From contig JAFKHH010000014.1 in assembly GCA_017306865.1 (NCBI GenBank), positions 248,001-312,000 on the forward strand: a stretch of 64,000 nt of DNA, written 5' to 3'. The notes beneath the pieces were generated by a model. That model was not told the DNA's origin, made no database searches, and saw nothing but the letters and a program-made list of their open reading frames with translations. How positions within the stretch are numbered: the stretch's first letter is position 1; each line of letters begins with the position of its first letter. Made by a program: the position numbers and the translations under genes. Origin of the DNA: Filimonas sp. GTDB taxonomy: Bacteria; Bacteroidota; Bacteroidia; Chitinophagales; Chitinophagaceae. Of the stretch, positions 51,312 through 60,954 are shown piece by piece.

Positions 51312-52196
51312 ATGAACAATTCAAAAAAACGTTTTTCTTCCAGCCTCGTAACTTTAATTTTACTGAATGCACTGTTACTTGCGGGCTGTGTAAAAAATCA
51401 AACCCCACTTTCTACGCTGTCCGAGAATACACCCGGTGCAAGTAAAACAACAGCGTCCCCTTCACTCACACCTACATACACACTACTGCTGAATGCGGAT
51501 TACGAAAACGACTCACTGAACTCAGGCATTACAAACCTGGAGGCAACATCCTCCACTGCGAACGATGCGGCATATATGATCGCACCGGGCGTAACGGATA
51601 ACTATGGCATAGCGCACAAGGTGGTGCTGGGAGATTCCGGTTATTTCTCTGACAACAACTGGCGGAGCGAAAGCGCAACAGCGCAGGTTGCGGCCGGTAA
51701 ATATTACCCGGGCGATGAGCGTCGTTATGAATTCAGCGTACTACTGAAAGACTGGACGTCATTTACAACCGGCATGTCTGAGGCTGGAGATATTATTTTC
51801 CAGGCTAAGCTGGGCGGTGGTGGCAACCCGGCGTGGTACTTTATGACGAAGCGTAACACGATCGCGTTTCGTGCGCCGAATGCGCCATTACAGCAAACGA
51901 TTATTCCTGACTACCGCAGCTACATTAATCAATGGATGAACTTCAGGGTGGATGTATTGTGGGCGAATACGGCTACGGGTTACGTAAAGATCTATGCAAA
52001 GCTGCCGGGCGACACAGACTATTCGCTGAAATGGCAGATCAGTAATTTTCAAACATGGAACCCTGACAACCCGAATGCGACTACGGGCTATATGAAATGG
52101 GGGCTGTACAGGCCGGGAGAATCACTTGCAAACGGCGATGTACAGACAAGAATTATTTACCATGACAACATTCGCATATACCAGATAACGCCTTAG
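51312..52196 (+). CDS. Heparin lyase I-like / PF14099-type polysaccharide lyase, lipoprotein
   Basis: 294 residues. Lipobox LLAGC (Cys26) after a TM-like signal, then a Ser/Thr/Pro-rich linker to about 60, and a beta-jelly-roll domain with NNWRSESATAQVAAGKYYPGDERRYEFSVLLK, GGGGNPAWYFMTKRN, WMNFRVDVLWAN and YMKWGLYRPG, the pattern of heparin-lyase-I-like and glucuronan-lyase enzymes. It should act at the cell surface on an acidic glycan. It faces the hybrid regulator gene tail to tail and belongs to the same utilisation locus by content. Confidence 0.82.
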   Translation: MNNSKKRFSSSLVTLILLNALLLAGCVKNQTPLSTLSENTPGASKTTASPSLTPTYTLLLNADYENDSLNSGITNLEATSSTANDAAYMIAPGVTDNYGIAHKVVLGDSGYFSDNNWRSESATAQVAAGKYYPGDERRYEFSVLLKDWTSFTTGMSEAGDIIFQAKLGGGGNPAWYFMTKRNTIAFRAPNAPLQQTIIPDYRSYINQWMNFRVDVLWANTATGYVKIYAKLPGDTDYSLKWQISNFQTWNPDNPNATTGYMKWGLYRPGESLANGDVQTRIIYHDNIRIYQITP

Positions 52197-52233
52197 GGCG
52201 CACTAGTCATCTCTTTTTTATGTGCAGGTTATT

Positions 52234-52263
52234 TGCCACAAGTGTATGCCTGTGGCATTTTTT
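52234..52263 (+). terminator. Intrinsic terminator of the lyase gene
   Basis: TGCCACA/TGTGGCA stem with a 10-base loop and six T, 38 bp after the lyase stop. It separates it from the converging regulator gene. Confidence 0.85.
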
Positions 52264-52274
52264 ATTACAGACTT

Positions 52275-55200
52275 CTATGTGTCTTTTTCTTTATTCTCAT
52301 CCAGCCTTGCTACATACTCTGTAGGCATACAGTTATAGTACTGTTTGAATGTAGTAGAAAAATAAGATGGGGAACTAAAGCCAGACATATATGCTACTTG
52401 TGCAATGTTGTATTCTTTTGTTTCCAACAGGGCTACAGCGCGTTTAAATCTTATCTTTTTTATAAAATCCGTAACGGACTCACCTGTTATCGCTTTCATC
52501 TTCAGGTACAGATTGGAGCGACTCATACCAATTTCGCGGCTAAGTTTCTCTACAGAGAATTCTGCATCCATAATATTCTCTTCTACTATTTCTATGGCTC
52601 TTTTTATAAATGCTTCGTCAAGTGCATTGAATGCTATCTTTTCCGGGATCACATCTTTTGAAGCGGCATAGTACTCTTTCAGCCTGCGGCGCATGCGCAG
52701 GATATTGGCAATTTTTGCATCCAGCAGGTTGATGGAAAAAGGTTTGGTGATATAATCATCTGCGCCCATTTCCAGTCCTTCTATTTGCTGTTGCGTATCC
52801 GACTTTGCAGTGAGCAGCACTACAGGTATGTGACAGGTTTGAATATTCTGTTTTATACGTTTGCAAAAATGCAGGCCATCCATTTCTGGCATCATCACAT
52901 CGCTGATGATGAGATCGGGGTGTGCATCTTTCATTTGTTCCAGCGCCTCTTTGCCATTATAGGCTACCTGTATTTTATACTTGCTCCCGAAGAACTCCTG
53001 CAAATAGTCAACTATCGCAGCATTGTCATCTACTATAAGAAGCGTTTCTCTATGCTGCATGTCTTGCGAAAGATTGCCAACTGCAACAGGCGTTTCTTCT
53101 GCCACTTCGCTCATTGCAGGAATGAATGGAGCAGCAGATTCAGCAGTTTCTATATGTACGTCTGTTGCATACATTTCATCTGCAAGTGGCAATTGTACAG
53201 TAAATACAGTTCCTTCGCCCGGTGTACTTTGCACCTCTATTGTGCCATGATGCAGCTCTGTAAGACTTTTTGTGAAGGCTAGCCCAACGCCTGCCCCAAG
53301 GTTCATCTCCTGCCCACTCACTTGATAAAAACGATCAAACACATGTGGCAGGTCTGTAGCAGGAATACCTTTGCCTGTGTCTCTTACTTTTATTACTACT
53401 CCGTTTGCCTCTTGCATCAGCGCTACTGTAACTGCATTGCCGGATGAAGTATATTTAAACGCATTGGATAAGAGATTGAACAGGATATGTTCTATCGCAT
53501 CTTTATCAAAGAAAAATACCAGCTCCGTCACTTCGTGCTGATAGGTGTACCGGATATTATTTTTCTCTGCCAGCGGCAGGAAGGATGCGTAAATAGTATG
53601 CACAAAAGCAACCAGGTCAGCTTTACTTACCTGTAGTTGTCTTGTCCCCATTTCCGTTTTCTTAAACTCAAACAACTGGTTTACGAGATGGTATAAACGC
53701 TGTGTATTTGCCAGCATCAGTGCATGTTTCTTTTGCAGGTTCTTATCCTGCACAGGTTGGCGCATGATCTCTTCCAACGGCGCAAGAATGAGTGTAAGCG
53801 GCGTGCGCAACTCGTGTGACACATTGGTAAAGAAATCCATTTTCACTTCGTTGACAAGGTCGGCTTTTTCTCTTTCCATCCGTTCTACTTTCAACTGGTG
53901 TCTTGTGTGAATGCGCTCTATATGGATCCTGTATGCAATGAATACGACTGAAGCTATAACAATAGCCAGCAAGATGTAAAACCAATTGCTTTTATACCAC
54001 ACAGGTACAACCACAATCTGAAGACAACGCACGTCACTTACTTCGCCTTGCGGCCCTATTGCTTTTACATAAAATACATAATTGCCGGGTTGCAGATTGG
54101 TATAGGTAACTTTAGGAACATTATCTGTTACCTGCCAGTCTTTTTCAAAACCTTCGAGCTTATAGTAATACTTTGTCCTGTTGGGAGATATAAAATTGAA
54201 TGTATTAAACAGGATAGTAAACTGTTTGTAGTCGTGGCTGAAACGTAATGTAGCAGACTGATCTATGTGATGGTTTAAAATACCTGTGCCGTCTCCCGGA
54301 GCGACTACTTTGTTCAGCACTTCCAACCCTGTAAAAGTAATATGCAAGGGCAACGGTTGTTGCTTTAATGAGGCAGGATAGAAATAAGAGATGCCATTGG
54401 TACCACCAAACAACAACATGCCATCATTTGCTTTGCAGAATGCATATAAATTCAATTGGGCATTTTGCAAACCATCTTTGGTATCGAACAGTTGTAATTC
54501 TTTTGTATCTGGTGAAAAGCGTAACAGACCCGTATTGGTCGAGATCCACAGGTAGCCGTCATCGCCGGGTTGAATACCATTGATAGAACCTTTGGGGAAT
54601 GTTTTCTGCTCATTAAAATTTACAAACTGTTTTTTATTTTCATCGAACAGGTTCAAACCATCGCGTGTTCCTATCCATATTCTATTTTTATCGTCTTCTG
54701 CAATGCAGTTGATCACATCATTGCTCAAGGTAGTGCCGGGTATGGGTTCGAACGAAAGATCATCCGGGTGCCAGATAGTAACACTATTGATTGTACCGAT
54801 CCATATTCTTCCTTTACTGTCTTCAAAGAGATAGGTTATTTCCGGCGCACTTAATCGCTTACCTGCACGGTCGGTTACGATATGTGTAAATGTATGTGTG
54901 GCAGGATCGAAGCGGTCGAGGCCGGAACGGGTGCCAACCCATACGCGATTTTTCTGATCTTTCAGCAATGCATATACCATATCTCCTGCTATACTTGCTA
55001 CGTCTGCCGGGTTGTGCCTGTACACAATATTTCGCCCGCTTGCAGGGTCAAAGAGGTTCAACCCGGCATTATGCGTGCCGATGAATATTTTCCCATCTGC
55101 ATCAAATGCAATGGCTTTAATGTTGTTTGAACTAATGGTGTTGTTATTGGTTTCGCTGTGTGTATAATAGCGAATGGTATTGTTTGTACGGTTCCAGTAG

Positions 55201-56339
55201 TTGAGCCCTTTATCATTTGTACCGATCCAGAAGTCGCCTTTACTGTCTTGCTTTATTACATTTACGACCTGGTCGTTTAGCGATAATGTGCCGGTATTTT
55301 GGTTTAAGAGATTGAATTGTATATCTGTTTCGTGATAGTAGTTTACACCACCGTAATACGTGCCCAACCACATACCATTTTGCCTGTCGCGAAACACGCA
55401 GCGTACAGAGTTTTGACTGATGGTATAAGGCACATCACTTTGGTGATAATAATTTTGAAAGCGCCCGGTTGTAGTATTTAACACAGATAGTCCGCGAAAC
55501 GTCCCCATCCATATATTGCCACGTATATCTTTCTCTACGCCGCGCACATCATTGTCTGCAAGCCCGTTTCCATCAGCCTGGTAGAGATAATGGTGTAAAA
55601 CTGTGCCGTGCGACATATCGTAACATACAATACCATTTCCTTCTGTTCCGATCCACAGCGTATCGCCATCTATGTACACATCATTTATCCAGGGTTTTGC
55701 TACGCCGAGGTTCAGTTGCTGTAGTTTGCTATTTCCAATATCCATCTGGAAAAAACCTGCTTCAGTTCCTATCAGTAGTTTATTTTTCCATACCGCAATA
55801 TGTGTAATGTATTTTGCGCCTTTTGCAAGAAGATCGGTCGGTACAATGGAGAACGTTTTTTGATCTGCAGAGAGCCGAAGCAGCTCTCCTGTATATGTTG
55901 CCGCCCATATTGTATGCGCGTCGTCTTCTGCAATAGCGGATACATACCATTCACCAGGTTTGCGATTGATGGCATAGTTGGTAAAATTATTTGTTTCGTA
56001 ATTGTAACAACTGAGCCCCTGGTTACCGCCTACCCACAGTTTGCCATTGTGATCTACAAAAAGACTTTTGATGTAATAGGATTGAAGGCTGGTTGCATCG
56101 TTCTTTACAGGCCGGTAAACAGTGAAGCTTTCGCTATTGTAGCGGTTAAGGCCATCCTGTGTTGCCATCCATACAAAGCCGAGACTATCTTGCGCTATGG
56201 TAAAAACAGTGCTTTGCGATAAGCCTTTATCAACAGATATATTGCGAAAATGACGGGGGGCGGTTTGTGCGTTGGTATTATTGAAGGGCAGAAAAAAACA
56301 CCAGGCACAACACCACAGTAAATACAGTTTTCTTTTCAC
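52275..56339 (-). CDS. Hybrid two-component system regulator (propeller-Y_Y_Y-HK-REC-AraC)
   Basis: One-protein sensor-regulator of about 1354 residues for the 52-64 kb glycan locus. A signal peptide (KRKLYLLWCCAWCFFLPFNNTNA) is followed by two seven-bladed periplasmic propellers of Reg_prop repeats (DSLGFVWMATQDGLNRY, DIRGNIWMGTFRGLSVL), a Y_Y_Y domain (YYYKLEGFEKDWQ), a TM helix (FYILLAIVIASVVFIAY), HisKA with FFTNVSHELRTPLT, HATPase (GAGVGLAFTKSL), a receiver (Asp in LIISDVMMPEMDG), and an AraC HTH. The start is a GTG at 56339; longer in-frame readings up to 56504 run through repeat DNA and give a Cys-rich implausible tail. Binding of an oligosaccharide in the periplasm would switch on the locus. 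Confidence 0.95.
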   Translation of the reverse strand: MKRKLYLLWCCAWCFFLPFNNTNAQTAPRHFRNISVDKGLSQSTVFTIAQDSLGFVWMATQDGLNRYNSESFTVYRPVKNDATSLQSYYIKSLFVDHNGKLWVGGNQGLSCYNYETNNFTNYAINRKPGEWYVSAIAEDDAHTIWAATYTGELLRLSADQKTFSIVPTDLLAKGAKYITHIAVWKNKLLIGTEAGFFQMDIGNSKLQQLNLGVAKPWINDVYIDGDTLWIGTEGNGIVCYDMSHGTVLHHYLYQADGNGLADNDVRGVEKDIRGNIWMGTFRGLSVLNTTTGRFQNYYHQSDVPYTISQNSVRCVFRDRQNGMWLGTYYGGVNYYHETDIQFNLLNQNTGTLSLNDQVVNVIKQDSKGDFWIGTNDKGLNYWNRTNNTIRYYTHSETNNNTISSNNIKAIAFDADGKIFIGTHNAGLNLFDPASGRNIVYRHNPADVASIAGDMVYALLKDQKNRVWVGTRSGLDRFDPATHTFTHIVTDRAGKRLSAPEITYLFEDSKGRIWIGTINSVTIWHPDDLSFEPIPGTTLSNDVINCIAEDDKNRIWIGTRDGLNLFDENKKQFVNFNEQKTFPKGSINGIQPGDDGYLWISTNTGLLRFSPDTKELQLFDTKDGLQNAQLNLYAFCKANDGMLLFGGTNGISYFYPASLKQQPLPLHITFTGLEVLNKVVAPGDGTGILNHHIDQSATLRFSHDYKQFTILFNTFNFISPNRTKYYYKLEGFEKDWQVTDNVPKVTYTNLQPGNYVFYVKAIGPQGEVSDVRCLQIVVVPVWYKSNWFYILLAIVIASVVFIAYRIHIERIHTRHQLKVERMEREKADLVNEVKMDFFTNVSHELRTPLTLILAPLEEIMRQPVQDKNLQKKHALMLANTQRLYHLVNQLFEFKKTEMGTRQLQVSKADLVAFVHTIYASFLPLAEKNNIRYTYQHEVTELVFFFDKDAIEHILFNLLSNAFKYTSSGNAVTVALMQEANGVVIKVRDTGKGIPATDLPHVFDRFYQVSGQEMNLGAGVGLAFTKSLTELHHGTIEVQSTPGEGTVFTVQLPLADEMYATDVHIETAESAAPFIPAMSEVAEETPVAVGNLSQDMQHRETLLIVDDNAAIVDYLQEFFGSKYKIQVAYNGKEALEQMKDAHPDLIISDVMMPEMDGLHFCKRIKQNIQTCHIPVVLLTAKSDTQQQIEGLEMGADDYITKPFSINLLDAKIANILRMRRRLKEYYAASKDVIPEKIAFNALDEAFIKRAIEIVEENIMDAEFSVEKLSREIGMSRSNLYLKMKAITGESVTDFIKKIRFKRAVALLETKEYNIAQVAYMSGFSSPSYFSTTFKQYYNCMPTEYVARLDENKEKDT

Positions 56340-56483
56340 GGTACAACAGCTTCTTTTATATGGCAAACTGACCGAAGTTACAGAATCTGCGGGAAGGTTA
56401 AGTGTGAATCGGGAGTAGTCAGGCCACAAACCAAGATGAAAATTGCCACAGAAGCACAGAAACACGGATAAACACTTTTTCGC

Positions 56484-56869
56484 TGGCACAGGGCTCCCGC
56501 CCATAAGTGTTCGAAAGAATAATAAAGTCCCGGAGGGACGCCAGATTGGTAGTTTAATAATTCACACAAGCAGTTGAGCTCCGGAGGAGCGACAGAATGA
56601 ATCGTTTTGCAAGAGAATAATTCTGTCGCCGCGCTGCGGCTCTGATTGGTGTGGGATATATCTTTCTACCATTCTATCGAGCCTCCGGCACCGCTGTTCG
56701 ACATGTTAGCGTAGCGCATGATCCGCTCATAGCAAAGGATAGACATCCTTTTTATCTGGGTTCGACATGCCCTTCGGAACATGTCGAACAGCAATATATG
56801 CAAATGCAGCACAATTGTGCCGCTATTAGTAACAGCCAGGCACAGGGCGGGAGCCCTGCGCCAGTAAGG
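56484..56869. repeat. Composite repeat: MITE-like element with two nested insertions
   Basis: The ends match the 34848 element (GGGCTCCCGCCC at 56492-56503; CAGGGCGGGAGCCCTGCGCC near 56842). At 56504 the same inner element as in 30376-30631 starts, directly after the palindrome, and runs to 56689. It is then replaced by the 100-bp GTTCGACATG element (56693-56792). The region 56340-56483 before it is otherwise featureless. Confidence 0.75.
56693..56792 (+). repeat. GTTCGACATG hairpin element, copy B
   Basis: Perfect 15-bp terminal inverted repeats: GCTGTTCGACATGTT at 56693 and AACATGTCGAACAGC ending 56792. Inside is AAAGGATAGACATCCTTTTTATC. The homologous element, inverted, lies at 45464-45586. 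Confidence 0.85.
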
Positions 56870-56871
56870 GT

Positions 56872-56899
56872 CACTCACGACTGACCACTCACAACTCAC
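56872..56899 (-). repeat. Heptad array, four units
   Basis: Minus strand: GTGAGTT, GTGAGTG, GTCAGTC, GTGAGTG; the variant unit is third. It begins 6 bp behind the lyase stop codon, same strand. Confidence 0.85.
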
Positions 56900-56905
56900 A
56901 TTAAA

Positions 56906-59599
56906 TTAATAGGGTCTTTTGCCCGGTGCGTAATCATACTTTGCTACGTCTGGTAAAGTGTCCGTTACTTCTGTACGCTTTATTGTTTTCCCATCTTTTT
57001 CCAGCAACATAGAACTACCGGGCACCGTTGCCGTGTATTTGCTTCCCAGGAGTGTTACCGGTAATATGCCATAATTAAACGCCGCATTACTTTGTGTACC
57101 TGTAACCTGTAATGCCGGTGCTTTTGAGCCGTCTAGCTGTGCCAGTATATCCCATTGCCCTACCTGCAAATGATAAAGTCCATCTTTCGCCTCTACTACT
57201 TTTATTACTTCTACACTTTTATCCTTCACTTGTATGATGGTGAGGTAACGGAATGTTGCGGATGGTAATGAAGTTATACCTGCATGCCATTGCTTTTTAA
57301 AGTCTTTGATGTTGCCTTCATCATCTGTTACTTTCGCCCAGTTTACAGCCGCTTCGCTAAACTGATCATGTACGCTTAATTGTAATGGTGTATTGGCAAA
57401 TACGGTTGCGTTTATTTTTCCCGGGCTGTTTTCCAGGCTAAAGCTTTGCTGTTTTGCATCCACCTGCTGACCGGGGAGCATCACATAAGGACTATGAAAT
57501 TGTGTTGTCCACTTAACCGGCTTTGCGGCTTCCAGTTCATCATACAACACGATATAACCTCCTTCCAATTGCAGCATGTGCCTGCGGTATAGTTTTACAC
57601 CAACGTCGCCATAACCATTTGCCTGATCGGGTTTCACTTTTATTTGCCTGAAACGGTCGAGCCAGAATTCACTTTTAATATTGCCATAAGCATTGGACGC
57701 ATCACCTAGTGCATACTGAATGGCCTTACCACTTATAGCGCGCGGTATCCAGCCATAGCCTTCTTCGCCGAGACGCTGTCCAAGGCTATCTACGAGTATG
57801 GTACTATGCCCTCTTGCGCTACGATAGTCAAGCAGGTTATGCTTGTCACTAAAATTGCTGTAGTAACCGCTTCCGCCAAAGATGGTTTTTCCTTTGTAGC
57901 TGACAGCAAACGCATTTTGCGCAGCATGCCCATGCCCGGATGAGCCAAACGGGTTGCTGAATAAATAACTGCTGAGACTATTACCGGCATCTGCCAGGTT
58001 TTCCTGCATAGCAACCACACCTATATCTGTGAAGGCATGTGTCTTTGGTAGTTCACCCGGCGATGCAACCGGTAATTGGCGTTTAGGGTTGTAGTTTAGT
58101 AGGCGGAATAACAATAGGTCATCTGTTCCTCTAAAATATTCCGGTCTTTCTTTTTTTATCGCATCCACATACCAGTTCAGGTAAGGGTTATCTATTTTAT
58201 ATGTTAGTGCATCTGCAAACCATGCCTGCATTTTTACCATCTCGCGCACATTCTCCCACATATCGCCGATAGGTATAGCAGGTGAAGCTGGCGGATAGGT
58301 ATATAGCATGAAGTAGGGCAGGTTTTGCATCCATGCTTTGTTGAAATAATTTACACCGCTAAAGTCTCCGAACATTTGCGACAGGTAGATGAATGATTTA
58401 TAGCTTACCCTGAAGTAGCCGTTTCCTTCGTGCCAGCCGCCATCTGTTGTGCCGAGGATGGGGTATCTCGCGCACCATACTTCATACAGGTAAGACAACC
58501 ACTCTGTTGCTTCCGGCACTTCATTTACTACAGCTACTGTTCCTATGGCTAGGTTGCGCATAGTGATCTGCCAAACGTGATTGTCGCAAGCGTGCAGTTC
58601 GAAACGGTTGGGCAAATCATCATACACTCTTTTAGCGCGTATCGTAATTACTTTTTTGAAGAGCTCTTTTTCATCGTTACTTAACAGAAAATATCCTGCA
58701 TCATAAAACCAGCCCAATGCTTCCAATACTGCACCACTTGTAAAGTCGTCATGTGTAGCAAGTCCGTCCGGATCCATCTTCGCAATGTTCAGCGCACGTA
58801 CTTTTGCATCTTTAATAAAGCGTTCATCTTTTGTAAGCTGGTATGCAATACAAAGGTTACGCACCGGTGTACCTACTTTATCTCCAAAGCCGTGATACAT
58901 GCGCTCTATGATCTTTTTCTTTTCCAGTTCATTTTTACCGGTTGTATCGATCACGCGCATGGGTTGCTCTTTGGGCAAAGGCTCTTTCATAAGCTTTTCT
59001 GCAAAGGCAATAAACGTTTTTGCTTCCGGGTTCTGCAAGTTATTCTTATAAAATATTTCGCCTATCGTATGCATGTTCCATAAACGTGGATGCGGCCCTT
59101 CATTCCGTTTCAGCATTTCGCTTACCGGAGGCGATACTTGCGCATCTTTCTTTCCGGGCGCAACAACAAAATCATATACAGGTGACCATGCCCATTTATT
59201 ACTACCCTTTACGGTATAGCCATATTTCCAATACCAATGTGCAGGCGCTAACGATCTGTGCAATGGATAAACGGCCCAACGCTGCTCACCACTTTCGACC
59301 AGGTCTTTTTTAAACTCTTTATCTGTAGCAAGCATTACTTTATATATAACACGGCTGGCAGGTCTTCCACTCTCCAGCTCGCTACCAATCTCCATTGGCA
59401 ATATCATGTGTTTGCCATCCGTACCGGGCCATAATAATGCAGGACTGTTATCCGGCACTGTTATACCATTTGCGGGGTATGCCCATTCGCGTACACGCGC
59501 ATGTAATTTTTCTGCTGTCAGGTGGATGGTAGCAGGTTGCTGCTGGCTATACGCAATGCCTGTGGTAAGGCAAGCAAGAAGTAGTGTTGTCTTTTTCAT
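56906..59599 (-). CDS. Heparinase II/III-like lyase with DUF4962 domain
   Basis: Secreted polysaccharide lyase of 897 residues, starting at the ATG 59599 (signal peptide MKKTTLLLACLTTGIAYSQ; an in-frame TTG two codons earlier is rejected). The N-terminal DUF4962 beta-domain (about 20-150; PLHRSLAPAHWYWKYGY) precedes an (alpha/alpha) toroid at about 165-500 (FELHACDNHVWQITMRNLAIG, TTDGGWHEGNGYF) and a Hepar_II_III beta-sandwich at about 540-890 (SNPFGSSGHGHAAQNAFAVSY). The Asn/His/Tyr residues in those motifs are the usual catalytic set. Likely substrate: a glycosaminoglycan or alginate-like polymer. It is 2 bp after the sulfatase stop and hence cotranscribed. Confidence 0.88.
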   Translation of the reverse strand: MKKTTLLLACLTTGIAYSQQQPATIHLTAEKLHARVREWAYPANGITVPDNSPALLWPGTDGKHMILPMEIGSELESGRPASRVIYKVMLATDKEFKKDLVESGEQRWAVYPLHRSLAPAHWYWKYGYTVKGSNKWAWSPVYDFVVAPGKKDAQVSPPVSEMLKRNEGPHPRLWNMHTIGEIFYKNNLQNPEAKTFIAFAEKLMKEPLPKEQPMRVIDTTGKNELEKKKIIERMYHGFGDKVGTPVRNLCIAYQLTKDERFIKDAKVRALNIAKMDPDGLATHDDFTSGAVLEALGWFYDAGYFLLSNDEKELFKKVITIRAKRVYDDLPNRFELHACDNHVWQITMRNLAIGTVAVVNEVPEATEWLSYLYEVWCARYPILGTTDGGWHEGNGYFRVSYKSFIYLSQMFGDFSGVNYFNKAWMQNLPYFMLYTYPPASPAIPIGDMWENVREMVKMQAWFADALTYKIDNPYLNWYVDAIKKERPEYFRGTDDLLLFRLLNYNPKRQLPVASPGELPKTHAFTDIGVVAMQENLADAGNSLSSYLFSNPFGSSGHGHAAQNAFAVSYKGKTIFGGSGYYSNFSDKHNLLDYRSARGHSTILVDSLGQRLGEEGYGWIPRAISGKAIQYALGDASNAYGNIKSEFWLDRFRQIKVKPDQANGYGDVGVKLYRRHMLQLEGGYIVLYDELEAAKPVKWTTQFHSPYVMLPGQQVDAKQQSFSLENSPGKINATVFANTPLQLSVHDQFSEAAVNWAKVTDDEGNIKDFKKQWHAGITSLPSATFRYLTIIQVKDKSVEVIKVVEAKDGLYHLQVGQWDILAQLDGSKAPALQVTGTQSNAAFNYGILPVTLLGSKYTATVPGSSMLLEKDGKTIKRTEVTDTLPDVAKYDYAPGKRPY

Positions 59600-59601
59600 A
59601 A

Positions 59602-60954
59602 TCAATTAAAGGCAAATGGATCTTTGTTTGTTGCGCACCATTGTTTTAAATAATTGCGCAGGTTGTTTAATTCCTTTTTGTAAGCAGGGTTAACCGCAAG
59701 ATTGTTCATCTCTCCGCTATCAAGCGAGAGGTTAAACAATTGCTCTTTAATTTCTCCTTTGTTATATACGATGTATTTATAGCTTTTTGTAATAACGGCG
59801 CGCCCGCTGATGCCGAGTAAAACATCATTGTCAGCAAAGTCTGTTTCAATTACCAGTGTGTCGCGCAGGTTTACAGCAGGGTTCTTTATGCGTTTGCTAA
59901 TGTCTGCGCCTTTCAGATAAGCAGGAGATGGTATACCTGCAAATCCGCAAATGGTAGGAATAATATCTGTACCGTTGCAAACAAGCATACTATCTGTACG
60001 CGCTCTCCACTGCCCTATGCTGGCAATAATAAATGGAACTTTTGCGGCTTCTTCATAGAGTATTTGTTTTTGATTCCATTTATGCGCAGCATATCCATCA
60101 CCATGATCTGCAGTAAAAACAATGATCGTGTTTTTTTCTACGCCATATTTTTTCAGGGAAGCAAGTACCATTTCTATATACCTGTCTACTTTTTCTACCA
60201 GCCTGTTGTATGCCCAGCGGTATTGCCGCCACCGGCTTTCGTTCCATGCAGTGGTGGGATATGTTCTGGCACTCACTTTTTGTTGCTCCCGTACTATAGC
60301 AGGTTCATACGCAGGTATATTCCAGTTTGCAGGTAGGCGCGGGCATAAGGAAGTATCAGGCGCATTGTCTATTACATCCATCTTCAATGCGTCGCCTCTT
60401 GCCCACTCACAGATGTCATGCGGGTTAAGAAAAGATGCGACTAAGAGGAAGGGTTTGCTTTTATTTTGTTTAATAAAATTGGCACAGTAAGCAGGTGTTG
60501 CAGCATCGGTATAATCGCCAAAGCTGGTGTTCTGTATTGTTTCAAAACCGTGCTGGCTCACCTTTGCTACGGGTACAGGCAAATGCCATTTGCCGATATA
60601 GCCTGTCTGGTAACCTGCGTTTTTAAAAATGCTACCCATCATCAGCAAGCTATCCGGCCACTGCCCGTCTTTCTCTTCTGCATTGCCGACAAAGCCTGTT
60701 TCAAAAGGCATCTTCCCACTGAAGATAGCGGTACGGGATGGTGTGCATAAGGGTTGCGCACAATAGGCTTTTGTAAAGCGTATACCATTGGCTGCGAGCT
60801 TGTCCATAGCAGGCGTATGCAGGTCTTTATTACCGGCATTGCTCATCGCGTCTGCTGTCTGCTGATCCGTCATAATGATGAGGATATTCGGACGCTGCGC
60901 AAAAAGCGGTGACACGATCACGATGAATAGGAGTACCATGAATGCACTACGCAT
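59602..60954 (-). CDS. Type I sulfatase (glycosaminoglycan-type)
   Basis: 450 residues with a signal peptide (1-19). The metal site is IIMTDQQ, the maturation motif CTPSR holds Cys70, GKWHLP carries active-site Lys/His, and FTADHGDGYAAH gives the second metal site. The MTDQQTADAM opening is shared with sulfatases of heparan/chondroitin degradation. Upstream of the lyase with a 2-bp gap; it would remove a sulfate either before lyase action or from the products. The maturase is not in the window. Confidence 0.93.
   Translation of the reverse strand: MRSAFMVLLFIVIVSPLFAQRPNILIIMTDQQTADAMSNAGNKDLHTPAMDKLAANGIRFTKAYCAQPLCTPSRTAIFSGKMPFETGFVGNAEEKDGQWPDSLLMMGSIFKNAGYQTGYIGKWHLPVPVAKVSQHGFETIQNTSFGDYTDAATPAYCANFIKQNKSKPFLLVASFLNPHDICEWARGDALKMDVIDNAPDTSLCPRLPANWNIPAYEPAIVREQQKVSARTYPTTAWNESRWRQYRWAYNRLVEKVDRYIEMVLASLKKYGVEKNTIIVFTADHGDGYAAHKWNQKQILYEEAAKVPFIIASIGQWRARTDSMLVCNGTDIIPTICGFAGIPSPAYLKGADISKRIKNPAVNLRDTLVIETDFADNDVLLGISGRAVITKSYKYIVYNKGEIKEQLFNLSLDSGEMNNLAVNPAYKKELNNLRNYLKQWCATNKDPFAFN

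Noticed and set aside
56340-56504. N-terminal extension of the hybrid regulator (about 55 more codons)
   Set aside because: The extension reads through a MITE-like repeat and gives a Cys-rich segment; the signal peptide begins right after the GTG at 56339.
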